NCBI GenBank assembly: GCA_022820505.1 | Contig: JAJEFK010000060.1 | Coordinates: 1-34,475, forward strand | Direction: 5' to 3' | Length of the DNA: 34,475 bases | DNA from: Acidimicrobiia bacterium | GTDB taxonomy: Bacteria > Actinomycetota > Acidimicrobiia > Acidimicrobiales > Poriferisodalaceae | Shown: positions 1-11,448 of the stretch, piece after piece | Layout of the letters: every line of letters begins with the position of its first letter | Position numbering within the stretch: position 1 is the stretch's first letter | Made by a program: the position numbers and the translations under genes | Notes under the pieces: model-generated | Told to the model about the DNA's origin: nothing | The model's database searches: none | Seen by the model: the letters and a program-made list of their open reading frames with translations, nothing else

Positions 1-600
1 CAGGCTCGCGCGGGCGCGCCCAGTTCCACGCTCCAGCGAGCGCCAGAGCATGCCCAGGTACACGAGCGTCGCCGACAACGCGATCGAGAATGCGAACTCC
101 CCTGCCAGCGTCGAGGCCGCGTTCCCGCCGTAGATCGTGAAGTTGACATCGAAGACGAACAGCAGCAGCGCTGCGGGCAGCAGCATCCGCAGCGGTTGCG
201 CCCACCCCGCCAGCCGACCCATGAGCCAGGCAGCGGCCGGCATCGACACGATGCCGCTGATCGCCACCAGCTTGAATGCCACGCCGTAGGGCAGCACCAC
301 GTTCGCCGCCACGATCATCAGGTACGGCAGCACCATGTAGAAGTGCATGGCAGGCATGCCGGCGTACCAATCCGGCGACCAGCCCCGCAGCGAGCCGTCA
401 GGCAGCAGTTCGTCACGCAAGAACGCCGGGCCCCAGACATGGGCACCCATGTCGCCGCCGGTCGGCGTCGACGCCGACACGATGCCACCAGGGTCGAGCC
501 ACGCCACCACGGCCACGCAGCTCGCCACGACCACCGCAGCTTCGACCCACGCTCGCAGCACCGACCCCGTACGAGGGTGGCGCGTGGTCAGTGCGGCCAC
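1..600 (-). CDS. Large integral membrane protein, N-terminal part (cut by left edge)
   Basis: The frame is open from a GTG at 598-600 down to base 1 (200 codons) and continues outside the window. An in-frame stop lies just upstream at 610-612. The protein begins VAALTTRHPRTGS, has a hydrophobic segment near residues 17-34, and then a loop with GGDMGAHVWGPAF and GWSPDWYAGMPAMHFY. Several membrane spans follow. The acidic first loop followed by a W-x-P-x-W-Y-x-G-x-P motif is typical of polytopic membrane proteins of the YfhO/'6-pyruvoyl-tetrahydropterin synthase-related' type, which are thought to be polyprenyl-sugar-dependent glycosyltransferases. That family link is from memory. The start has no Shine-Dalgarno but sits six bases after TAGCCT, so the transcript is probably leaderless. 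The gene is divergent from ftsH. Being coding is fairly sure; the exact function is not. Confidence 0.72.
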   Translation of the reverse strand, partial: MAALTTRHPRTGSVLRAWVEAAVVVASCVAVVAWLDPGGIVSASTPTGGDMGAHVWGPAFLRDELLPDGSLRGWSPDWYAGMPAMHFYMVLPYLMIVAANVVLPYGVAFKLVAISGIVSMPAAAWLMGRLAGWAQPLRMLLPAALLLFVFDVNFTIYGGNAASTLAGEFAFSIALSATLVYLGMLWRSLERGTGRARASL

Positions 601-606
601 CCGCGC

Positions 607-612
607 AGGCTA
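607..612 (-). promoter_or_regulatory. Candidate -10 box of the left-edge gene (leaderless)
   Basis: TAGCCT on the minus strand fits the actinobacterial -10 pattern TANNNT. It is followed by exactly six bases and then the GTG start at 600. There is no Shine-Dalgarno, so transcription would start at or next to the start codon. No convincing -35 box is visible. Confidence 0.45.
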
Positions 613-683
613 GAGGCCGAGCGGAGAGGCGACGACACGGGCCGCTCGGCGGCGCGCGGCTACTGGTCGACGGACGGTCGCCA

Positions 684-689
684 TAGCAT
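684..689 (+). promoter_or_regulatory. Candidate -10 box of ftsH (leaderless)
   Basis: TAGCAT, then six bases, then the ATG of ftsH at 696. No purine-rich ribosome-binding site lies before the start. The spacing would put the transcription start on the A of the ATG. An out-of-frame ATG at 688-690 overlaps the box and gives no sensible protein. Confidence 0.45.
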
Positions 690-695
690 GAACCC

Positions 696-2644
<1,949 letters not shown>

Positions 2645-2648
<4 letters not shown>

Positions 2649-3076
2649 TCCTCCCGAGGCTGGGCGCGGGGCACGACCTGCGCCAGGGCCGCGGCCAAGC
2701 CAGACAGGTCGACGCCGCCGACCCAGCCATCGATCACGCGGCCGTCGACGTCGGCCACCACCGTCGTCGGCACAGTGTCGATGCCGTGCTGACGGTGCAG
2801 TTCCCGCTCCACGCCGAACGGCACTTCAGCGACGGGCAGCCCCGCGCCAGCGGGACCCCGCACCACGGCGATCGCTGATTGACAGGTGCGGCAGGTCTCT
2901 TCGGTGAAGACCACCAGCGCCGGGCCTTCCGGGATGCCCACGGCCACAAGATCGACGGCCGGCGGCAGTTCCGACCTCGGCACCGCCGTGGCCGATGCAC
3001 TGCGGCGGCGCTGGGCGAGCGACGCGATCGCGATCGCCACCACGATCAGGACTGCGGCGATGACGAGACGCTCCAT
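2645..3076 (-). CDS. Membrane-anchored thioredoxin-like protein
   Basis: 143 residues with one N-terminal membrane span (about 4-21). A thioredoxin fold follows, with the redox motif C62-R-T-C65 in FTEETCRTCQ and a probable cis-proline at 103 (TVPTT). These features support a membrane-tethered thiol oxidoreductase, but the side of the membrane is uncertain. A TlpA/DsbE-like role outside the membrane would fit the secreted products of the upstream genes. It starts seven bases after the DUF5719 gene stops, so it is probably the last gene of that operon. Its TAG stop overlaps the ftsH TAA on the other strand. The partner protein is unknown. Confidence 0.82.
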
Positions 3077-3083
3077 CAGCCGC

Positions 3084-4748
3084 TCACCAGGCCACCGGAT
3101 GCGCCACGCTCAGGCCTGCATCGGACACTCGTGCCTGCCACAGCAGCACTGCGAACGGCGTGTCGGACACGAGGAGGCGGGCCGTGCCACTGGCTAACCG
3201 GTGAGTGATCACACCCGATGCCGGCACGTCGATGACGGCCACCGTCTCGCGGCTCAGCGTCGCGACGACCACGCGGCCGTCGCCGCCTGCCGACACAGCG
3301 GAGGCTCCGTCAGCGGCGGCATCGGTTTCGGACGGCGCGGACGGATCCGTCATGATCGTCACAAACGCCTCGCCACCGGATTGCGGCGCGATGACGACCA
3401 GCCACCGGTCGCCCGTCTGGACAACGCCCGGCACGAAAGCCAAGCCCGACTGCGCCCGCAGTACTGGAGGCAGGGCCTCGACTGCCGGCTCGTCGGCAGC
3501 GGCGCCGGCGGCGCCAAGCTCGGTGGCGCCGTTTGCACCGCCAGTCTGGGCAACCACTGTGACGGACTCGTCCTCCGGCTCGGCTCCGGAGGCTGGATCC
3601 GGATCGGCCCTGAGGTCGGTGAGCGGGCTCGCCGCACTGCCCGCCAGCGTTTCCGCCCACACGACGATGGGAACGTCATTCTGCGAGGCAACCGACACCC
3701 CGAAGGGGACTCCGGGAGCGGCGAGGAGCGTTTCCAGACCCGGTGCCAGCTCACTGGGCGGGGTGACTTTCAACTCCACCACGTCGTGCGATGCCACGGC
3801 GAAGGCCAGATGGTCGCTGAGCGGGTCGTCGGACACGATGGACGCAGCAACTTCCGCCACGTCGTCCGACGGGTTGAAGATCCGCACCCACAACCGCGTG
3901 CCGTCGTCGATGCCGGCCACTGGCACAAGCCAGCGCTGGCCGGCAGCCACGGAGGCCAACTCCGCAGCCAGACCGCGGCGGCCGACGCTCCCGTCGTAGG
4001 CCACGAGCGAGTCCACTGCGATGCGGCCGGCGCGGGTCCGTATCGATGCGGCCACAACATCTCGACGGCGCGCATGCTCGCCGACATCGACGGCGACAGT
4101 GCTCCACGCTGGTACCACCACCCCCGTCAGCGCCGGGGCCACGAATGGGCCGAATTCTGCTTCCGAAGCAAACGTGACATCGACGATCGCGTCCCGGGGC
4201 AGCGGATTCATGATGGCCAGCACCGCCAGTGCGTCGGTCTGGGTATCGCCGACGGGCACGTACCAATCCGGAGCCAGCACGCTCGAACAGCGAGCCTCGT
4301 CGATCCCGAGCGGCGAGACGAACCTGCGCGTCACCGCCAGCCCGCCCGACGAAGCCTCCACCAGTGCGCCGGTGACCTCATCACGCACATAGTCAGACGT
4401 GCTGACCACCCCGGTGCTATGCGGCGCAACGTCGGCCATCACATACTGCCGACCCGTTGTGCGTCCTCGGAACTCGACCGACACCGATGCCACTTCGGCC
4501 GTCATGTTCGTGAGCAGCACCTCTGTGGTGACCTCTCCGAATCCCTGGACTGGTCCCCGCATGCCGACGAGGGGGCAGAACCAGCTCGATGTCAGCGCAT
4601 CGGGGGGCGGCACTGCGACCTGCGCCTGCGCCTGCGGTCCTTCGGCCGCAACAGAGGCCGGCGCCCGGTCGTCGCGGGCGTCGATCACCAGCGCTGCCGC
4701 AAGTGCCAGCGGAATCAGCAGCCGGGGCAACCACCGGATGACCTTCAC
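3084..4748 (-). CDS. Secreted or membrane-anchored DUF5719-family protein
   Basis: 554 residues from a GTG start. A GAGGG ribosome-binding site lies about eight bases upstream, overlapping the end of the preceding GT2 gene. Residues 1-21 form an uncleaved anchor or signal peptide. The rest is extracellular and rich in Ala, Val, Ser and Asp, with beta-rich segments (WFCPLVGM, the N-P-x-P 'IMNPLPRDA', 'WVRIFNPSDDVAEV'). A low-complexity acidic region lies near residues 380-425. The family has no known activity. As I recall, DUF5719 genes commonly sit directly after a large GT2 membrane-protein gene in actinobacteria, as here (10-bp gap), so the two probably act together at the cell surface. Family assignment rests on context and general sequence character. 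Confidence 0.8.
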   Translation of the reverse strand: MKVIRWLPRLLIPLALAAALVIDARDDRAPASVAAEGPQAQAQVAVPPPDALTSSWFCPLVGMRGPVQGFGEVTTEVLLTNMTAEVASVSVEFRGRTTGRQYVMADVAPHSTGVVSTSDYVRDEVTGALVEASSGGLAVTRRFVSPLGIDEARCSSVLAPDWYVPVGDTQTDALAVLAIMNPLPRDAIVDVTFASEAEFGPFVAPALTGVVVPAWSTVAVDVGEHARRRDVVAASIRTRAGRIAVDSLVAYDGSVGRRGLAAELASVAAGQRWLVPVAGIDDGTRLWVRIFNPSDDVAEVAASIVSDDPLSDHLAFAVASHDVVELKVTPPSELAPGLETLLAAPGVPFGVSVASQNDVPIVVWAETLAGSAASPLTDLRADPDPASGAEPEDESVTVVAQTGGANGATELGAAGAAADEPAVEALPPVLRAQSGLAFVPGVVQTGDRWLVVIAPQSGGEAFVTIMTDPSAPSETDAAADGASAVSAGGDGRVVVATLSRETVAVIDVPASGVITHRLASGTARLLVSDTPFAVLLWQARVSDAGLSVAHPVAW

Positions 4749-4758
4749 CGCGCTGCCC

Positions 4759-7700
4759 TCATGAGTCCGCCGCCGCGCCGCCAGGAACGCCGCGCCGCTG
4801 CGACCCCCGCGCTGCCCTTCTCATGAGCGCAGTGAGCCGGTCGGCGAGGGGGGTGGGCTGGCCGATCGCCACCCAGATCAGCGCCAGCAAGATCACCACC
4901 TGCGCAGCGATCCGGTTGGACACGACGGAAGAACGTTCGAAGCGCAGCTCAGCCTGGCCGGCTTGAGGCGGATCGAAGCGCATCGCCCAGCCCAGCGCCG
5001 GCGCCGGCTCGACTGCTGCAGCGCCTGCATTGTCCGCATTGTCGATGTGCAGTCGCCAGCCCGGATCGTAGGAATCAGCGATCAGCACGGTTCCGGCACC
5101 CACAGGTCCGAACTGACTCGTGGCCGACCGGTAGTCGGTGAGCACGCCGATGCCGTCGGTCAAGTCGCTCACCACGAGATCCACTGGATCCGCGGCGAAG
5201 CCGGCCGGGATCGGCCGGGAGAACTGCGACCGCGACGACCACCACGCCTCGTTGCGGAACACCTGCACCGAGGGATCTGCCGCCAGCGGGCGCAGATCGA
5301 TCTGCGAGGCGAGCGCTTCGGAGACCGCTGCGGACACCGGTCGGTCCCAGCCGTCGGTGTATGACGGCCCAGAGCGTTCCACCACCACGACATACCTCAC
5401 GCCGAAAGAACCGAGCAACCGCCCCAATCGCAGCGTGTCGCCCGCCAGCGCCACCCGTACTGCATCTGCCAGGCGTTGATCGCCGGGTGCTTGCGGCGTG
5501 ACCCACGAGTGCCGAATGTCGGGATACCCCCGCACCGACATCCCGATGGCGAGTCCCTCCACGCCGACGTCGGAGCCGCGCAACGGCAAGACCTCAGGGG
5601 CGCCGAGCCAAAGCACCCGGTAGTCGGGCCCGACGTCCCGGTCATCGACCAGCCCGAGCGGCACCCGGTGATCGAAGCTCGGTGCCGACCAATCGCCGTC
5701 GATCGACGCCCACGCCGTCGGGAGCACCATGGCACCCACGGCGATGCCGCTCAGCAACACCATGGCACTTCGGATCCGGGGAGGTGCATCTGTGTCCGCG
5801 GTCGCCAGGGTTGCTGGCCCTGCTGCGGCAGCCCAGCACAGGCCGACGGCCCCGAATGCCAAGGACACTTCGGCGAGGGAGAGCCCCGGCGTTGCGCTGC
5901 TGACCAGCTGGTCGGCCCAGCCGGCCACGATGACCCATGCGAGCGCGAAGCCGGCCAGCGCTACCAGCCAGCCGCGCACCGCCAGCCACAGTCGGCCCCC
6001 GCTCCCGACCAGAAGCGGCACTGCCGCGGCAGCCAGCAGACCCCAGCTGAGCGGCAGGTCGCCGAGCGGTCCGGTCTGGAACCGCAACAGCTCCCCCAAC
6101 GACGACGGCGTCGACGACGTGCGGCCGCCGAGCGAGACGTCAACCAAAGCGCGCAATGAGCCGAACTCGAACAGCCAGGGAAGATGCGCCACCGCTGCGA
6201 GTGCCACGGCCACAGCAACCCGCAGCAGTCCGGCGACCGGCGCACCGAACGGCTCGCGGCGCGCCGTACGGCGCACCAGCTCGACAATGGTGAGGGCCAC
6301 CCCCGCCGCGGCGGCCAGCACGACGATGAACGGCTCGAACGCCGCCGTGACAGCAAGGAGCAAGGCGAGCGAGGCCAGTCTGGCTGCGGTGCCACGCCGC
6401 GAGCCGTCACGCGGCGGCCGAGCAGCCGAGGTGCCCACTAGGCGGCTGATGAGGAGCACGATCGCAGGTGCAGTTCCGTATGCCAGCAGTACATCCCAAC
6501 GGCCGGCCGCCAGCGCGTTGTACGGCAACGGGCACACGGCGTACAGCACGAGAGCGACCAGCCGGCCATTGCGGCTCGGCCCGTCTCCACTCGACCCTGT
6601 GGCGCACAACCGCCACATGCCGACGGGACCCGCGAGCACCAGGCCCCAGATGGCGATGTTCCTCAAGAGCCCGACAGCACCAAGCAGCACAGCTCCGGCG
6701 AGGCCCAGCAGGCCCATTGCGGGAGGGCCGATCCCGGCTGCACCGACCCCGCTGTCACGCCAGCCATCCAGGTACGCCCCGAGCATCGTGCCGGCGTCGG
6801 GGAAATGTGCGAACTGGCCGTATGCCCCGATGCCACCCGTGAGCAGGTGGCGTGAGCCGAAGGCGATCAGCCCGAGCACCCCCAGCCAGACCACCCACAC
6901 GGTCCGGTGCGCATTGCGTCGCCAAGTGCCCAGGATGCTCTCGTCGATAGTGGTCCGTGCTGCCAGCCCGCCTTCTGGACTCAGGCGATAGCGGAACCAG
7001 TCGGCGACACGTACCGAGCCGCCCTGCTGTAATCGGCGCAGATCGGCATCTCGCACCCGCCGGTAGCGCTTGGCAGCACCGCGTAGTGCGAACGTGCCGC
7101 CGAGGTGGCGGGCGTTCCACATCCATGCCAGCGCCACGTCCGCAGCCTGGGCGAACCGCCCGCGCAGTGCGGCCAGCAGCACCTCACCCGCAGCCAGTAC
7201 TGCCGCCAGCATCACCGCAGGCAGCAGGTACACCCACCCATAGCACTTCGCCATGGTGCGCAGCCGGGCTCGATGCTCATGCTGGCGCGCCGAGGGCCCG
7301 TGAGCGATCGGCGCTGCGTCTGACTGCACCGTCCCGGTTGCAGACGGCACCACCCGGACCCGCGCACCTGAGAGCTGGATCCGCCAGCAGAGATCGACGA
7401 CGGCGCCGTCGCCTTCGAGCGCTGGATCGAAGCCGCCGACGATGCGGAAGATGTCCTCGCGCACCAGCATCGCCTCGGTGGAAGCCACGAACAGATCGCG
7501 GGCCTCATCGTGCTGTTCTTGGTCGAGTTCGTTCTGACCGGCGACGGGAATCCGGACCCCGAGGCGGTCAGCGGTGCCGCCAAGATCGCGCAGCGTCAAA
7601 CCGTCGCCGGCGTCGAGCAGCTTGGGACCGGCGACACCGACGATCCGGCCCGGGACGTTCTCGGCATCGTCGACGAGCAGGCTGATGGCATCGGGCGCCA

Positions 7701-8112
7701 GCGCGACGCGATCGGTCAGGAAGAGGAGGTAGTCGGCTCCCCGGACCAGCGATGCTCCCCGATTGTTGACAGCACCCATCCGCCCGCGCTGCGCCCCACG
7801 GATTCGACCCCGTCGGGATGACGCGGGGTCGGCCACTGCGGCAGTGGGAAACAGCTCACGGACCCGGTGCCCCTGCTCGCCTTCTGCATCGCACAGCACC
7901 AGCACCGCGAGCCGCGGGTAATCCTGCGCGGCGAGCGCCCGCAAGGTGAACTCGGTATCGGACCACCGCGAGCCTGTCGTGACGATGGCGGCAACCGCAG
8001 GCGGAGGTGCCAGAACGGCTGGTTCCGGTGCCGCCGCCGACGACTCCGAAGCCGACGGACTGACGGTGCCAGCCGGATCTTCTGGCTCGGACGCTTCGGC
8101 GTTCGTGTCCAT
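4759..8112 (-). CDS. Large family-2 glycosyltransferase fused to a polytopic membrane domain
   Basis: 1117 residues. After a disordered N-terminus (1-38) comes a GT-A family-2 domain (about 40-265). It carries the subgroup's NELDQEQHDEARDLF stretch near residue 194. About a dozen membrane spans follow (about 293-790), then a large soluble C-terminal domain ('YRVLWLGAPEVLPL', 'RYVVVVERSG', 'ADSYDPGWRLHID') and a last span near 1075. The expected sugar-nucleotide and catalytic motifs are altered: TDR (133-135) stands where H-D-D is usual, and GDGAVVDLCWR (234-244) where G-E-D-x-D-L-C-W-R is usual. The transferase may therefore be weak or inactive while the membrane part still works. It is the second gene of the surface operon, 26 bases after the SpoIID/CWB2 gene. 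Acceptor and product are unknown. Confidence 0.88.
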   Translation of the reverse strand: MDTNAEASEPEDPAGTVSPSASESSAAAPEPAVLAPPPAVAAIVTTGSRWSDTEFTLRALAAQDYPRLAVLVLCDAEGEQGHRVRELFPTAAVADPASSRRGRIRGAQRGRMGAVNNRGASLVRGADYLLFLTDRVALAPDAISLLVDDAENVPGRIVGVAGPKLLDAGDGLTLRDLGGTADRLGVRIPVAGQNELDQEQHDEARDLFVASTEAMLVREDIFRIVGGFDPALEGDGAVVDLCWRIQLSGARVRVVPSATGTVQSDAAPIAHGPSARQHEHRARLRTMAKCYGWVYLLPAVMLAAVLAAGEVLLAALRGRFAQAADVALAWMWNARHLGGTFALRGAAKRYRRVRDADLRRLQQGGSVRVADWFRYRLSPEGGLAARTTIDESILGTWRRNAHRTVWVVWLGVLGLIAFGSRHLLTGGIGAYGQFAHFPDAGTMLGAYLDGWRDSGVGAAGIGPPAMGLLGLAGAVLLGAVGLLRNIAIWGLVLAGPVGMWRLCATGSSGDGPSRNGRLVALVLYAVCPLPYNALAAGRWDVLLAYGTAPAIVLLISRLVGTSAARPPRDGSRRGTAARLASLALLLAVTAAFEPFIVVLAAAAGVALTIVELVRRTARREPFGAPVAGLLRVAVAVALAAVAHLPWLFEFGSLRALVDVSLGGRTSSTPSSLGELLRFQTGPLGDLPLSWGLLAAAAVPLLVGSGGRLWLAVRGWLVALAGFALAWVIVAGWADQLVSSATPGLSLAEVSLAFGAVGLCWAAAAGPATLATADTDAPPRIRSAMVLLSGIAVGAMVLPTAWASIDGDWSAPSFDHRVPLGLVDDRDVGPDYRVLWLGAPEVLPLRGSDVGVEGLAIGMSVRGYPDIRHSWVTPQAPGDQRLADAVRVALAGDTLRLGRLLGSFGVRYVVVVERSGPSYTDGWDRPVSAAVSEALASQIDLRPLAADPSVQVFRNEAWWSSRSQFSRPIPAGFAADPVDLVVSDLTDGIGVLTDYRSATSQFGPVGAGTVLIADSYDPGWRLHIDNADNAGAAAVEPAPALGWAMRFDPPQAGQAELRFERSSVVSNRIAAQVVILLALIWVAIGQPTPLADRLTALMRRAARGSQRRGVPGGAAADS

Positions 8113-8138
8113 GCGACTTCGAGTCTGCCGCGGCGGCG

Positions 8139-11100
8139 TCAGCGCACCGACGCGGCAGCGACCACGCCCGGCCCAGCCCGGCTCGTCGGGTAGTCGGGCG
8201 CGATGCCGTAGTTGAAGCTGGTGCCGTCGCTCCAGATCAGCCAGTAGCCGTCGCCTGTGTCGGTGGCCACCATGTCGACTGCTGCCAGACGGTTGGCCCG
8301 GCCCGAACGCGATCCCAGCGAAGCTGCACTGCCGAATACGTGCACGGCCGTGCCCGCGTCGGTCACCCAGTAGCCGTCGCCGTCGGCTGCTGCCGCGATG
8401 GCCACCGCGGCAGCGGTATCCGCCGATCCCAGCTGTTCGGCTCCGCCGTAGGCCAGCACTTCGCCGTTCGTGGCGAGCAGCCAGAGCCCATCGCCGGATG
8501 GAGTCGATTCGACGTCCACGATGAGCGCATCAGTATCGGAGCGTTCCTCGGCTCCCACATCGGCAGCCGCTCCGAACTCGAACGCCTCGCCGTTCTCCAG
8601 CGCGATCCAGTAGCCGCCCTCGGGATGGGACGCGATGCCGACAGGCGCGGTGCGCGGCACAGTCTCGTCGACCTGCCCGACGGCATCGCCGTGGTGCCGA
8701 GCGTCGCCAAATCCCGTCACCGCTCCCGAGGCGTCGAGCAGCCAGTAGCCCTTCCCGCTGCGGGTGACCGCCATATCGACGTATGTGGGCGCCCCGGTGC
8801 CGTCGTCAGCAGCCGCGTCGGACGGCTCGTCCGCGCCGTCGCCGTAGTGGCGTGCGAGACCGTACGCGCGCACCGTTCCGTCAGCCTTGAGCACCCAGAG
8901 GTGAACGTCGGCGGTGCCCTGCACCGGCTCGACCGGGTTCGATCCACCGTCGAACTGCGGGAAGCGGTACCAGTCCGACAGCACCGTGCGAGGGAATGCC
9001 CGGCGGAATGGGTCTCGTGCCCATCGGTCAAAGCTGAAGGTGTGCTCGCCGCCGGTGCCGACCACTCGCAGTGCTCGCACGCGTCCGCCCCAGTCGCCGT
9101 TGCCGTCGCGCCCGGTGACGTCGATCCGCACGAGCTGTCCGAGCGTCTTGCCGTGCTGCGCGAACAGCGGCTCGAAGGCTCGCTCGATGTCGGAGCGTCG
9201 CAGCTTGATGGTCCATCGGTGGCCGTTGTTGCCGTTGTCGGCGTAGATGGCGTCGCCCAGATCGGGCACAGCCGGGAACGTGGACGCTGGCGGCCCCGCA
9301 GACCATCCCCCGCTGCTGGTGCTGAACTCGGCGAAGGCGAACCCGCCGCCGGAATTAACCAACGCCCTGCCCTCGGTGTTGGCGATAGCCAGCGTCGTGT
9401 GTTCGAAGCCGTCCCCGTGATCGTTGCGGCGCTCCCGGCTGCCGTGCCCGGCCGCCGCGCCTTCGTACAGCTGACAGTTGGGCCAATCGCAGATGTCGGT
9501 GAAGCGCCCTTGGCTCACCTGATACTGAGACCAGTAGAGCGCATAGCTGCGCGCCGCGATGGCCTGCGCTTCGAGAGCCGCCAGGCCCGTGCCGGCCGGG
9601 CCCGTGCGGGCACCCCAGTCCGGCGGCGACTCCTTGGGCACGACGCCGCGCAGGTACTGCTCGAGCGGCAGGCGGTTGAAGGTGTAGGGGCGGCCGGACT
9701 GCTTCACGATGCCGAGGGCGCCCCGGTAGGTGATGCGCATGATCTCGGTGGCGTCGCCGGTGCCGCCGCAGTAGATCATGGTCAGCATCTTCGACCGGTC
9801 ATCGGCGGCGTAGTCGTCGCTCGACGGCAGCACTTCGACGAACGCGTCGCCGTTGCGACCGCTGCGCCCGGACAAGCCCGATGCCACGCTCGCTCCCGGC
9901 TCGTCCGCGCAGCCCGAGGTCCGATGGACGTCGAAGGCGTTGCCGCTGACGCTCAGACGCGCGATCTCGCCGCCCGCGAAGGAGTTGCCTTCGGCCGTGA
10001 ACGACGATTTCGAGGTGACCAGTAGGTCATGGCGGGCATTGCGCGTCAGGTGGACGAAGATGTCGCGCTCATTGACATCTGTCAGTGTGGTGTTGCCGTA
10101 GTAACGGAGTGCTATCTGCTCGCCGGTGCAGCCGAAGTGGGTGGCGTAGCCCAAGGCGCCCCACTGGCCCATGCCGTTGCCGTGGCCGTGGCCTCGCCCT
10201 TCCACCACGATCTCCGACGGGGCTACCGCGTCGGAGGCGTCGCTCGGCGGATCGACCGAGAGCGGGTCAGCGGCGGCAGGAGGCGGCGCAGTGCACTCGG
10301 GGGCGCTGACGACACCGGCATCATCAGGTGGGCGGCTCAGCACTGCCGCCGCAGCCGTCACCACCGTCTCGCGGACCGCTGCTGGGCCGCCGAGCACGGT
10401 GAGGCCCGTATCGCCGCCAGCTGCGGCTGTGCGGGCAAGCGCCTGGCGAGTCGGGGCCGGCAGCGTCGTGTCGGCCAGCACGATGGGCACGGCGCGAGCT
10501 CCCAGCAACGATCCTCCCACGAGGGCATCGGGAAAAGCGGTGCCGCTTGCAAGCCCGACCTCGGTGTCACCGAAGCATCTGCCGGCCACTTCTGCCGCCA
10601 CGGTGGCTGCGGTCTCGTAGCGGTCCTGTCCCCACCACCGCCGCGTGGCGATGCCGAGGCCAGCCACCGCGTCGAGAACCGCCGGCGACACCGCTGCGGG
10701 GCCGCCGACGATGATCACCTGCTCGACACCTCGATCTGTCAGGAACGTCCGTGAACGCGATGTCAGCGCCTGCGGGTCGCTCAGCAGCACGGGGTGGCGG
10801 CCGTAGTAGGCCAGCGGCGACACTGCCAGCGCATCGGCGAACACGTCGCGGGTCGCCAGCAGCACCGTGCGGAGGCCGTCGCCGCAGTAGTCGCCGATGC
10901 CTGCCTGGGCCACCCGTTCAGCCACCCGGATATTCGTCTCGTCGCGGTCGGCTCCCGAGAGGCGCTCGGGCTGTGCGCCCGTGAGTCGGGCGAGATCGGC
11001 CGCCACCGCATCGGAGACACGGTCGGCATCGCCCACCACGACCGCGCGGCTGATGCCGTTCTGCCCGATGAAGCTTCGCACCCCCGCTGGCAGGCCGTCA

Positions 11101-11441
11101 GGCGGCGTGAGCAGCACCGGCGCATTCAGCACGCTTGCCAGCGGCGCCGCCGAGAGCGCGTCGGCAAAAGCGATCCCCGAAGCGACGATCACCGTGTCGA
11201 CCGGGGCTGATTCAGCAACGTACGCCTCGGCGATGCGCACCGCCGTTTCGTAGCGATCCTGCCCCCAGAGGCGCTCGGGCGTCACCGCGTTCGCGGCGCC
11301 CGCAGGCGCAACCGGCGCCAGCATCGACGCGACCGCCAGCAGCGCAACGCCCGGCACGAGCACTGCGGCACGGCGGCTTCGGCGCTGCAGTGACCGGCAC
11401 CGGCGCCGGAGGGGTTCGCCCGCGGCGCCGCGACTGCGCAT
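8139..11441 (-). CDS. Secreted cell-wall-binding SpoIID/LytB-domain protein with C-terminal six-repeat region
   Basis: 1100 residues from the ATG at 11441. A twin-arginine-rich n-region and hydrophobic core end in APAGA, a plausible signal peptide. Three cell-wall-binding type 2 repeats follow (about 50-375), starting RLWGQDRYETA, RLSGADRDETN and RWWGQDRYETA. A SpoIID/LytB domain (about 410-760) has GHGHGNGMGQWG, LEQYLRGVVPKES and LEAQAIAARSYAL. SpoIID enzymes are lytic transglycosylases acting on stem-peptide-free glycan. The C-terminus (about 845-1100) has six repeats of roughly 35-40 residues (pattern G-x-W-x-x-x-x-x-G-x-x-x-x-x-G), probably a propeller. An in-frame ATG at 11495 would add 18 residues. 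I prefer 11441 because TACCTT lies seven bases upstream and the signal peptide is then of normal length. First gene of the operon. Confidence 0.9.
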   Translation of the reverse strand: MRSRGAAGEPLRRRCRSLQRRSRRAAVLVPGVALLAVASMLAPVAPAGAANAVTPERLWGQDRYETAVRIAEAYVAESAPVDTVIVASGIAFADALSAAPLASVLNAPVLLTPPDGLPAGVRSFIGQNGISRAVVVGDADRVSDAVAADLARLTGAQPERLSGADRDETNIRVAERVAQAGIGDYCGDGLRTVLLATRDVFADALAVSPLAYYGRHPVLLSDPQALTSRSRTFLTDRGVEQVIIVGGPAAVSPAVLDAVAGLGIATRRWWGQDRYETAATVAAEVAGRCFGDTEVGLASGTAFPDALVGGSLLGARAVPIVLADTTLPAPTRQALARTAAAGGDTGLTVLGGPAAVRETVVTAAAAVLSRPPDDAGVVSAPECTAPPPAAADPLSVDPPSDASDAVAPSEIVVEGRGHGHGNGMGQWGALGYATHFGCTGEQIALRYYGNTTLTDVNERDIFVHLTRNARHDLLVTSKSSFTAEGNSFAGGEIARLSVSGNAFDVHRTSGCADEPGASVASGLSGRSGRNGDAFVEVLPSSDDYAADDRSKMLTMIYCGGTGDATEIMRITYRGALGIVKQSGRPYTFNRLPLEQYLRGVVPKESPPDWGARTGPAGTGLAALEAQAIAARSYALYWSQYQVSQGRFTDICDWPNCQLYEGAAAGHGSRERRNDHGDGFEHTTLAIANTEGRALVNSGGGFAFAEFSTSSGGWSAGPPASTFPAVPDLGDAIYADNGNNGHRWTIKLRRSDIERAFEPLFAQHGKTLGQLVRIDVTGRDGNGDWGGRVRALRVVGTGGEHTFSFDRWARDPFRRAFPRTVLSDWYRFPQFDGGSNPVEPVQGTADVHLWVLKADGTVRAYGLARHYGDGADEPSDAAADDGTGAPTYVDMAVTRSGKGYWLLDASGAVTGFGDARHHGDAVGQVDETVPRTAPVGIASHPEGGYWIALENGEAFEFGAAADVGAEERSDTDALIVDVESTPSGDGLWLLATNGEVLAYGGAEQLGSADTAAAVAIAAAADGDGYWVTDAGTAVHVFGSAASLGSRSGRANRLAAVDMVATDTGDGYWLIWSDGTSFNYGIAPDYPTSRAGPGVVAAASVR

Positions 11442-11448
11442 CTGCCGC

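Noticed and set aside
3201..4826. 541-codon plus-strand ORF opposite the DUF5719 gene
   Set aside because: The translation is Arg/His-rich with no fold-like pattern; the minus-strand protein has a signal anchor and operon spacing.
8340..10025. 561-codon plus-strand ORF opposite the SpoIID/CWB2 gene
   Set aside because: It mirrors conserved SpoIID and repeat motifs on the other strand.
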